From: Typha latifolia
Lineage: Eukaryota > Streptophyta > Magnoliopsida > Poales > Typhaceae
Reading direction: 5' to 3'
DNA: 64,000 bases
Assembly: GCA_019914945.1 (NCBI GenBank)
Contig: CM034113.1
Coordinates: 3,142,850 to 3,206,849, forward strand
Made by a program: the position numbers and the translations under genes. The notes beneath the pieces are model-generated. The model saw nothing but the letters and a program-made list of their open reading frames with translations. It made no database searches and had not been told where the DNA came from. This document shows positions 1 through 8,688 of this stretch, in pieces. The number at the start of each line of letters is the position of its first letter. Position 1 is the stretch's first letter.

Positions 1-201
1 TCAGAGTATATCTAAATGCAAAATGACTCAAATGCTCTTATTTCGAGAGAAGACATCTCTATTCCATTTTTGGTCCAACAATAATACACCTAACCTTCCT
101 ATTTCTTTCTTCTTATTTTCTCCATCCCATGATCTCTATTTCCTCCCCCAACACCCCACATAATCTCCATTCCCTCCCTCCCCTGCCTACTGAAGCTCCG
201 C

Positions 202-459
202 ATGATTTTGCTATGGACACAGAGCCACCATCACTACCATGTTCTTCCTACACTCCACAAACTAATTAGAAGCTCAATGTTTTTCATGGTTAGAATGTGG
301 ATGAGTTGTGTATCAAAGGCTGTTGGGCTCTTAAAATCAAAGGTTGGAAGGAAGAGCATTGTCAAGAAGGAGAATGAAGGCTTTGAATATTGCAAGAGAA
401 TTTGGAAGGTTTTGAGAAAGGAAGGAAGTGTGGAAGATTGGTTCATAAAAAACTATTAA
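202..459 (+). CDS. Candidate small protein, 85 aa, unrecognised
   Basis: An open ATG-to-TAA frame of 85 codons follows a pyrimidine-rich stretch (about 60-200) that resembles a plant 5' leader. The product is His-rich near residues 9-13, has several Met and Trp residues between 26 and 36, then a strongly basic half (Lys/Arg cluster about 45-56) and an aromatic acidic end (EDWFIKNY). Lys is coded mostly by AAG, as in expressed plant genes rather than random AT-rich DNA. I recognise no domain. An antisense ORF over the same bases has no better claim. It could be a real small gene, the last exon of a gene starting left of the window, or chance. Confidence 0.35.
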   Translation: MILLWTQSHHHYHVLPTLHKLIRSSMFFMVRMWMSCVSKAVGLLKSKVGRKSIVKKENEGFEYCKRIWKVLRKEGSVEDWFIKNY

Positions 460-960
460 GTTGGTCGAGGGTAACTATATAATTTCACTATTTTAAGTTA
501 TTTAAGTTTAGACGTTGATGACGTGTATATTTGTAAGTGGTATTATAGGCATTAGGCATATTTCTTACCTGTCGTTTGTCAATTTTACTTAGATATAAAA
601 TTTAAGGGATACATTATAACGAAAAAAAAGTTTAGGGGGCGCCCATGAAAACTAGGTATAGTTTAGGGGGATGTAAATATAATTAACCATTTACTAAATA
701 ATAATGCATAACACATCTACATAGTTGTATAATGCAAATTTTGTACCATAGTAGTTAGAGATTTAACTGCGATGACTGTATAAAGATATGCCTATATATA
801 TATTAGATTGATGTGTACATATATGTATATATTTAAAATAAGGAAAATTTGCAAAATAACAACCTACATCTATGGCTTTCCTTTCTTATCTATTATTGAG
901 CTTTTGACTATTACAGGTATGTGTGTAATTCATCTCGAAAATTACAAATGAATTATAAAA
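460..960. other. AT-rich intergenic stretch
   Basis: I see no coding, RNA or repeat structure beyond short A/T runs and a TATATATATA-like patch near 795-830. Confidence 0.5.
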
Positions 961-1007
961 TTGTTTAATGTGATATCAATTTTCAAATATAAGTTTAGTC
1001 ATCTTAT

Positions 1008-1135
1008 AGTTAATATGTTATATTTTGTTTATTTATTTACATATATGATGACTTGTATAAATAGGGCCAAGGTCCCCTATCATTTTCAAGGAAAATACCT
1101 TTCACCAGAATCCTCTCTTCTCTTCAAACCTATGT
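1008..1135 (+). repeat. TATA-containing dispersed repeat, copy 1 (LTR-like)
   Basis: This segment is clearly homologous to 7648-7775. Both contain a T-rich run, a TATA box (here TATAAATA at 1056-1063), the string GGGCCAAGG, and the same pyrimidine-rich continuation. The TATA box followed by a leader suggests an LTR promoter or other retroelement 5' end, possibly belonging to the copia relic downstream. The homology starts abruptly at AGTTA(A/T)TATG. Confidence 0.5.
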
Positions 1136-1859
1136 CTTGTCTCATGGTATTCGACCCATCAGATTTCTAGGATTCTTTCTCAGCCATTGGATCTCCTTCA
1201 TCTTCCACCTCCCCTGCTCGTTCTCCCTCACAAATCTAATCTCTCCCTAGCTAAGACATCTCACCAGCCTCTCCCTTTGTCAAGTCGTTGACGGATTCCC
1301 CTTCCAGTCGAGAGCGCCGCCATTAGAGAGGAGTTGTAAGCTTCCTCGTCTTCCTCAACTACGCTCGTCTTCCACCACAACTGCGTCATGCTCGTCTCCT
1401 AGTTTGGACAGCGAAGGGAAGCTTTTCTTCCTATGAACGCTCCACTTCAACCCTTGTTGCTATGCCCATACCCGAAAGCTTCACTACTATCGCTGGTGAG
1501 CTTCTTCTCTCACCACTACGTCACTCTAGTTGTTGTGAGCTTCTTCACTGGTCACAATCCCCAAGCTATTCGACTGTTGTTGATTGCCAAGCCTTTGAGC
1601 TTTTCTACCCCGACTCCTCTTCTCTTCTCTTCACCGCCATACCAAAGAGGTCGAGCCCCTTTTTCTCTATCAAGACTCATCTTGTGGTTTTCTGAGCTGC
1701 TCACATCCTATTCGACGAAAAGCCTCATTGAAAATTAAGACTCTGCTCACTAAGTATTTGCCAAAAGGTTTGGGAAAATTTTCTTTGTTATTCTCAAAAC
1801 TCTCTCAAGGTGTTTATCAAATTGACATCTTCTCCAATGACGTCTTATGTTCCAATTGG
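1136..1859 (+). other. Pyrimidine-rich leader-like region before the copia relic
   Basis: A CT-rich stretch with no stable reading frame. The ORFs at 1433-1738 and 1462-1695 overlap in different frames and look like by-products of CT richness. By position it could be the leader between an LTR and the gag relic that follows. I find no clear primer-binding site. Confidence 0.3.
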
Positions 1860-3181
1860 TCGTGAGAGTGTGTCTTTGGTTGGTTTTCTACTCGTCACTC
1901 AGAGTGATTAGATCACTTGGGCATCTTCTATCGAGATAGTTCTTCACAGGCAATGTCTCCTTGGGCACATCAATGGTATCTCTGCGGAGTGTGCTCCCAC
2001 TCACACAGCCATTCAGTCTACCACTATGATCTCTACTGAGTCTGGCACGCCCAAAACCATTCAGTCTGAGGTCCCTTCTCCTAAGTATGCTGAGTGGGCT
2101 TTGTGTGACACGGGTTTGCAGTTATCTTATATTGTAGGTCGACCAATAATTTTGACCTCAGCTTTAGACATTATCTTTAGCTCAGGCTGTCTGGCATCAC
2201 CTTAGTCGTCAATTTATTTAGTCAAATCTAATGCATTGTTTTCAGCTTCGTTATGATGCTTAGGAGGCTAGACATGGTCAGTTATTTATCAGGACTTCTA
2301 TGCTTGCATGACTGACATGGCGTGAGCTTATATGTCAATGGAGCCTATTTTCTCTCCCTCTAACTTGGCGATTGCTCAGCGTCACCGTGATGAGGACCAA
2401 TTAATGGACTTTCTAGCCTTTCTATGTTTAGGGTTTAAGGATCTAACTTGTCATCTATTGCATCACTCCACTCTCCCGAGTCTAGATAGTGTCGTTGCTG
2501 AGCTATAGGTTGAGGAACTTAGGCAGCATCTCTTGCCCTCTCAATAGGCCACTACTACTTTACCTTCTGTTCCATAGAGAGTGTACTTGGTGCTACCCAT
2601 GCTCCTATATTAGTGATGCCTGATATTTCGACCATTGGTCATGCCACTCATATATCTAGACGAGACCATCACTCATCGCATCCTATGTGCACTTATTGCG
2701 ATCGTCCTAGTTAACTTGTTGCTTATTGCTATCGACTTCATCCTAAGCGTGTTCCCTATTCTGACGAAGGGGTATCAAGCAAGGTCAAAAATCATCACTT
2801 GGCTTCCTCGACCACTACCTCGAGCACTAATTTATTGGATCACTTTACCATTCTCTAAAACTACACTCAAACCATTTGAGAAATGATCTTCGGCAAAAAT
2901 CTTGCCAATGTCATATTCAGTAGTGCAACACTTCAGCAGATTTAGCAGCTTATTTATGATGCTCTTAGCTTCAGTAGTGCATTTACTTTTGCCTTTGCTA
3001 TCCCTAGTATGACTAAATAGTAGCTTTTTGATTCTAGCGCCTCACATCATATGACTGGTGACTCCTCTATTTTTACTAGCCTCACCCTGCCCCTCTTGCT
3101 CTTCCACATGTTCATATAGCCGATGAGACCCATTATCCCATCTCTCACATTGGTTGCATTACCCTTACCATAGACCCCATG
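1860..3181 (+). pseudogene. Ty1/copia gag-protease relic
   Basis: Broken reading frames retain landmarks of plant Ty1/copia polyproteins in the correct order. First comes a gag helical region (about 2340-2560) with a degenerate RDEDQLMDFLAFLCLGF segment. Then a CCHC-type zinc knuckle (2688-2743) with CTYCDRP and a later AYCYRLHP. Then a protease-like motif near 3025-3070 reading LFDSSASHHMTGDSS, where copia proteases have a D-S/T-G-A active site (the Gly is Ser here). Several stops interrupt it. The relic ends abruptly at about 3181, where unrelated LTR sequence starts, so integrase, RT and RNase H are missing. Confidence 0.65.
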
Positions 3182-3429
3182 TATTATACAAATCATCATC
3201 TATACAATGGAGTACAAATATCAAATAATATTATAACTCAATATCTGGATAAACTATCTTCTATGCAATCTCATGTCTATAGCTCACCTCATCTTTGCTC
3301 TAAAATATCTGATAGATTACGGAACGATCCCTTCAAGATCTAGATTGATTGTAGGAAGCAGTCTACACAACCAAGGGAAAATATTCACCAAATATTCTTC
3401 CATAGTTAGAAAATTATGAAACTAAGGTT

Positions 3430-4115
3430 GATCGATCTGTAACTTCCTGATCTACGTTTTTAGTATTTATGTCCTTCACAAATTTGAACTACAACTGGGA
3501 CAAAATTATGATATAGTGGGGGTGATGGTGGTGGTGACGAGTGGAGTGGATGATAGGGTTATGGATGATAATGGAGATGAGGGTGGATGGTTATTGTAGT
3601 TTAAGGGATAAAGACAAAGGGGTTGAAGTGATCGAGATCCCAAAGAGGAGGGAGGACTAGATAGACGAGGAAAATTAGAAGATAGATGAGATCTTGCCAA
3701 TGATAGATGTGGTTGGTTGGTGAAGAGGGAGGAGAGAGATTAGGGTATAGAGACTACAGAGAGGATAGAGGAAGGTAGAAACTAATATTCATTCATCATA
3801 ATAATTTTGGCTACCATCCACACCTTTATAGAAGTTAGCCAACAAGTCAAAATAATAATTATTAACCCTAATTCTAGTGGACTCTCGTCGATCGTGTTGG
3901 AATGGGGTCGACCGCGTTTGAACGCACAAAAGATGTTCTCTATGGATATGAATTGATGCAGGCATTCGCACACGGGCGTTCAAATGCGCCCGACTGCGTT
4001 CGAACGCACATTTCGCATTCTCTATTTTTGCGAACTGATGTAAGCGTTCACAAAAGGCGTTTGAATGCTCCCCCTTCCGCGTTCGAACGCGACCTACAGA
4101 AAGTTTATTTTTTCT
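3430..4115 (-). mobile_element. Nested minus-strand LTR fragment, same family as 54244-55010
   Basis: Read on the minus strand this follows the same plan as the LTRs at 54244-55010 and 57375-58169: a GCGTTCGAACGC-type array, a stretch ending in a degenerate TATA (CTATAAAGG), a GGTAGCC-like spacer, and a leader rich in CCTTCCTC and ACCCTAATC. It interrupts the surrounding long LTR. I could not identify a target-site duplication. Confidence 0.5.
3914..4090. repeat. ~82-bp array of a 12-bp palindrome-like motif
   Basis: Five copies of GCGTTYRAAYGC start at 3914, 3976, 3996, 4057 and 4079. The exact palindrome GCGTTCGAACGC occurs at 3996 and 4079. Spacing alternates 62 and 20 bp, giving a higher-order period of about 82 bp with two motifs per unit. 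The intervening sequence is also conserved (CGCA..., TCTCTAT, TTCGCA). The same arrangement recurs in the LTRs at 54244 and 57375. Confidence 0.75.
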
Positions 4116-5929
4116 AAAATTAAATAACTAATGTAATAAGAAAAGACTCTAACAAGATGTATTAATATCTCCTTAGGATATCTCAAGTCGCTGTCACGTA
4201 CCATAATATCCAGGGGGTTAGAAAAGAAATAAAGAGAGCCATGAGCAAAAGACTCAGTGAATAGACCTTATCCCGAATTAGTGATGCTAAATAGAGAGTA
4301 AATCATATACTGGATAATATAAATCAAAAAGAGCATTATATCATAAATGAGTATATGAATATGTCATCAATAATAATATATAAATAAAAGATAGATAACA
4401 TGTCATAATTAATAAAAATATATAATCCTCGACAATGAATAAGCAAATCACCATGTCATACTATCATCATAACTCTCTCTAAAATATGACACATGATGCA
4501 TGCCGACCATGACCATACTATTATATCAAATGCAACTATATTTGATGTATATTGACCATTCGATAATCAGGTAATCAGATAATAATAAAATCACATGCAT
4601 TTCTCAACATCTCAGTCATCAATGTCGTCTCTGTACATCATACTAGACTACTATGTACAGTTAACACCCGGTACTCGGTCTCAATATCATGTTTGAAGGC
4701 TTAGAGCATACTCTGCCACCCGCAAAGAGTATCTCAAATATAATCATATCCTGCCATCCGCTAAGGGTATCAACATCTATCCAGACAGAGCACCCTTCTA
4801 GCTGATAGAAATCTCATGAGGATAACTTGTCACATATGCCTTGGCGAATGACATGTGTCCGAATGTCTGCTGCGCACACAGACTAATAACCTCGGATGTA
4901 AGGCCAATAAGATCACGGCTATGTCGAGCAATCAATCATCTCCAAGCACGCCTTAACCCTCGCGCCCACTCGGGTATCCTCATGCTTTCTATCAACTATC
5001 CTATCAATCACATTTCATGCTTTCCTTCTAAATAATAGATCATATGTATATATCCAGTACAATAACAAGTCAATGCATAATAGGAATTTAGGTGGAATAG
5101 GAATCAAGAGAAAAATAATGCAATGTAGTCTCCAACAATGTAGTCAACACATGCATACCCACGCTAATCTATCACATGCATACTCATACTAGAGATCAAA
5201 TATACTCATATCTCAAATTGGCCTAATCAAATGCATAATAAAATATGCTTGACTGAAATCATCTCTAGATAAAGTCATATAATCATGTTGGAGGCCAAAA
5301 CATGCATATACATAATTTATATAATATATCCTAATTTGAGAAATACGTTTAGGGGATAAGACTACTCACCGTCTGATCAGAAAATATAAAACACGTACCC
5401 CTTATGTCCGCCAACCGAGGGTCAACTCATCGCTAACAGAGTCCACGGGGTTTCACATAAGGGGGTTGGGATATGAAAATATTTAAGTAATATAAATTTA
5501 GTTATTTATCCAATTAGAATCTATTTGTGTAACATATGATGATTTATTAGGTTTAGAATTTCTTCTTTTATTTTTATTTAATGATTTGATTTATATCATA
5601 TATTTATTTATAATAATAATAATATGTTATTATTCTAATTGTACATTTATTTATAAAACCATAGTTTGCTAATTATATATTAAGTATATAATAGTTAATC
5701 TCTTTCGATAAAAAAGGTAAAAGAGCTACATGTACAATAATATAGTTTAAAATACAAGCACATATATTATATAATATTATATAATTATACTTTAATTATT
5801 TTGTGACCTCTACTCTTACTAAACCTATTAAGAGTTGCATATAAAATAATCTTTACTTAATCATGTAATATAAATATTAAGTAAGCCTACTATTTTATTA
5901 CATGCATAATAATGTATTATAAGTTGTGT

Positions 5930-5952
5930 GTGTGTGTATATATATATATATC
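5930..5952. repeat. (GT)n(AT)n microsatellite
   Basis: A short compound GT then TA dinucleotide run in AT-rich DNA. Confidence 0.85.
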
Positions 5953-6173
5953 TAATTATAAAGACATATATTAATCTAATAAAAATATATGAAGTTATAT
6001 TTATAATTATAATTAATTGAAAATACACTAATTATACTTGTCTAATAACCATGTTACTAAATATATACATATTCTTGAAAAATTAAATATCTAAAAAGCT
6101 AATTTAGATTAACTAAATAAAATAAGTGATTTAGATAGGTGTCTTGTTATCAGAGAAGGAGTTAGAATGACGA

Positions 6174-6505
6174 GTGGAAGAAGAAGTACAGGAAAAGAAG
6201 AAGAAGAAGAAGAAGAGAAGGGAAGGGAGGGAGGCTCACCTCGGCGGTGGCGGCGGCGGCGGTAGAGGCGGCAACGATGGCGGCAGGCTGACATCAGTAA
6301 GAGAAGGGGAGAAAGAGAGAGCTCGAGAGAGAACAAGAGAGTTAGAGAGAGAGAGAGGTGGTGAGGGGGGTGCGGCGGTGCCAGCGACAATAATGACGAG
6401 AAGGAGCGAGGTGATTGAGAGAGAGAGGAGGGTAAGAAAGAGAGTGAGAGTTAGAGAGTTAGAGAGAGAGAGAGTTATAAAGAGAGAGAGAGAGAGAGAG
6501 AGGCG
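6174..6505. repeat. Purine-rich low-complexity tract (GAA, GGC and GA runs)
   Basis: Successive GAA, GGC and GAGA runs. ORFs on both strands here encode only low-complexity Glu/Arg or Leu/Ser repeats, so I do not treat them as genes. Confidence 0.8.
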
Positions 6506-6540
6506 GTGAGGGAGGGAAGGCAGCGACTGCGGCCCGCTTG

Positions 6541-6665
6541 GCCTGGCTGGCGGTCGTGGGTGCACGTGGTGCCCTTAGCACGCGCCCACAACCTGCATGG
6601 CACGAACTGACGGTTGTGGGCGCACGTGGCGCCCTCAGTGTGCACCCACAACTTGCATGGCACGA
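6541..6665. repeat. Two-unit tandem repeat, ~62 bp, CACGTG-rich
   Basis: Two adjacent units share CGGTYGTGGGYGCACGTGG, GCGCCC and CCCACAACYTGCATGGCACGA. Each unit carries a G-box-like CACGTGG and internal GTGGGYGCAC / GTGCRCCCAC inverted segments. Confidence 0.7.
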
Positions 6666-6737
6666 GCTCATGCCATGCAACACTAAATTTAAATTTTTTT
6701 TTTCTTTCTTTTTGTCGCTTTTTTAACTTAATTTATA

Positions 6738-6762
6738 TTATTATTATTATTATTATTATATA
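6738..6762. repeat. (ATT)n microsatellite
   Basis: An uninterrupted ATT run followed by an AT run. Confidence 0.85.
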
Positions 6763-6929
6763 TATGTTTTTAGATCTAGGTTATTACAGTGGTGGGGTCG
6801 GCAGTTCTAGCGGTGTTCTTGAGTAATCGGGTAGTTGTCACTAGCGATGGATCCCTGACCATAGAAGTCTCCTTAGTTACTCTTGCTGCCATACCTCATG
6901 TGATTGTCATCTGGTCCGAGGATAACGAT

Positions 6930-6942
6930 GGCTCTGATACCA
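6930..6942 (-). other. Primer-binding site (tRNA-iMet) of a minus-strand LTR element
   Basis: GGCTCTGATACCA on the + strand is the exact complement of the TGGTATCAGAGCC plant iMet PBS. A minus-strand LTR therefore lies at higher coordinates, and internal sequence lies at lower coordinates. A short minus-strand frame starting at ATG near 6891 could be the beginning of its gag. It is cut off at 6788 by the LTR start TGTAATAACC. Confidence 0.75.
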
Positions 6943-6944
6943 AA

Positions 6945-7500
6945 TTATTACGAACCGAATAGAGTCGATCAACAACAAGGGGATCTAGGCTTTAGTTAGG
7001 TTGAATAACGATTAATGGAGATGATGGAAGGTGGTGGATCTCAGAGAGAGAGAGTCAATGGGTGGTTATGGTGGAGAAGAGAGAATTATTATATTTCTAC
7101 TCTTAGATTATTTTACTCTTACTCCTAAGATAATCTTAAGGCTAAAATAATTTTTTAATGCTTGGATACTTAACAAAGGAGCCTAAACCCTCTATATATA
7201 GATGTTGGGTATAATGAGTTCTAGTAGGGCTAGCCTTAAAGGCTGACATGACTCAAATTAGAATTTGCCTTAAATACTTATATGACTTAATTAGACTTTC
7301 CTTAAAGGCTTACTTGATTTAATTAGACTTACCTTAAGAGTTTTCATGACTTATTTAGACTTGTCTTAATGACTTATATGACTAAACTAGACTTGTCTAA
7401 AAGACTTACATTATAAAATAATTAAAGGATAAATAGACTCGATCAATCGAGCCCAATGTCTTTGTGAATCGATTTGACTAGACCTGGATCACATCACCTC
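6945..7500 (-). mobile_element. Minus-strand LTR adjoining the PBS at 6930
   Basis: Position next to the PBS identifies this as the 5' LTR of a minus-strand element. It contains a minus-strand TATA (CTATATATAG near 7190). The LTR end next to the PBS reads CGTAATA, a decayed form of the usual CGTAACA. The outer (right) end is not sharply defined. I place it at about 7500. Confidence 0.5.
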
Positions 7501-7647
7501 ACTTGCCTGATACTCCTCCATCCATGGACATTCCTTTACTATTAGTTTCCTTTACCCCTCCGGACTGCTCTCTCACTAAGTTTTCAGCTTTTTTAAAGTA
7601 GTACCCCACTCTCATGACGACCTTGTCGTACTTCTACACTAATAGTA

Positions 7648-7775
7648 TTGAAGTTATTATGTTATATTTTATTTATTTATTTTCATATACGATGACTTAT
7701 ATAAAAAGGGCCAAGGTGGTCATTTTCAAGGAAAATATTTTTCATAAGAATCCTTTCTTCTCTTTAAACCTATTT
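7648..7775 (+). repeat. TATA-containing dispersed repeat, copy 2, upstream of the SEC14-like gene
   Basis: Homologous to 1008-1135, including a TATA box (TATATAAAAA from 7698), GGGCCAAGG and the pyrimidine-rich continuation. It lies about 0.8 kb upstream of the ATG of the lipid-transfer gene on the same strand. It is either a retroelement LTR remnant or sequence now serving as a promoter. Confidence 0.5.
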
Positions 7776-8515
7776 CTCGTTTCAAGCCAAAACAATTTTG
7801 GGAGGCTAGTTTGGTCAAAAGCTGCTGCATTATCATCTTACTTGCTGTTTTGGAGAAGGGATTAATGCACACCAGCAACTTTTCTTTTTTCGCGCTGCAG
7901 ATAAAAAGTGAAAGGAAAAAGAGAGAAAAAATTAAAGAAGAAAAGCTATGCGACTATGAGAACCTCGCTTCGCCACTGGTGGAAAGATTGACAAATAGTT
8001 ATATTACCTTTGTTCTATCGCTCTCTCCGCCACCCTAACGTGGAAGCATGTCAGCAAAGGTCGCAATCCTAAGTCGTCGTCATACGATATATCGCCTTGG
8101 TTTACCTCAGCATCACGTCCTCATATGTCAAATGTTCTCGAGGACCTCAACAATACACGCATCTCGTTCGAGCTTTTCTTTTTCTTTTCTTTCTCGTGGT
8201 CAGGAATTCGATTTCGAGCATTTTTTCAAACATGGCTCCTCGCCTCCGCCCCCCTGGTATTGAAATTTTGAAATTGTAATTAAATATCTCCGCCTTTTCA
8301 AGCTCCCGTTCCAAACGTTCACTCCTCTCAACGAATCCGGTCCCTTTTACCGCCACCTCACCCTTTACACTTGTCCTTCCTGCCCGTCGGAAGCTACGCC
8401 TTCTTTCTTGCCCACTGGCGATTCCCTCCCTCACTCCTCCTCCAGAATATGTTCCAATTCGTCCATCGTCTTATTATCATTCTTGGTAATTAGACGTGCG
8501 AATCGGAAGGGAGAG
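7776..8515 (+). promoter_or_regulatory. Upstream region and probable 5' leader of the SEC14-like gene
   Basis: About 740 bp between the TATA-containing repeat and the chosen ATG. The last 350 bp are CT-rich (TTTTCTTTTCTTTCTC near 8175, CTCCTCC near 8435), typical of plant 5' leaders. I cannot place the transcription start. The coding frame stays open upstream of the ATG without another in-frame ATG, so the exon begins somewhere in this region. Confidence 0.4.
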
Positions 8516-8688
8516 ATGAGCCCTCCTTTAGCAATGGGAAGAGGGAGGGGGAGGAGGATGGAGTCCAACGCCATCGTTGAGAAAGATGGGAAGGAAGCCG
8601 AGGAGAGTGCAGTGGAAGAGTTCCGGAAGGCCCTGATCGCGAGAGATCTGCTGCCGCCTCGCCACGATGATTATTACGCCATGAGGAG
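8516..8688 (+). CDS. SEC14-like gene, exon 1
   Basis: Encodes residues 1-57 plus two bases of the next codon. It has a Gly/Arg-rich start, an acidic stretch, then [19 protein letters not shown], the typical lead-in of SFH CRAL-TRIO N domains. The donor GTGAGA follows AGGAG. The frame is completed by exon 2 to give MRRFLKAR. Confidence 0.85.

Larger units (their letters stand above)
3182..6788 (-). mobile_element. Long LTR fragment of a minus-strand gypsy-type element, with nested insertion
   Basis: 3182-3330 and 4150-4235 match, in order, the segments at 51951-52445 and 60716-61200, so these are copies of one repeat. On the minus strand the right edge begins TGTAATAACC at 6788, and the other copies end (minus strand) in GGGTGTTACA or similar, giving the TGTAA...TTACA ends expected of an LTR. 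The gap between the two matching blocks is explained by another LTR fragment at about 3430-4115. If right, the LTR is over 2.5 kb long, as in Tekay/Del-type chromoviruses. The body (4240-6100) has no coding capacity. Confidence 0.45.

Noticed and set aside
6174..6683. Overlapping ORFs on both strands (up to 111 codons)
   Set aside because: Frames of GA, GGC and duplicated GC-rich sequence with only repeated residues.
8147..8434. 95-codon minus-strand ORF in the gene's upstream region
   Set aside because: Antisense to a CT-rich leader; Arg/Glu-rich by composition; no conserved features.
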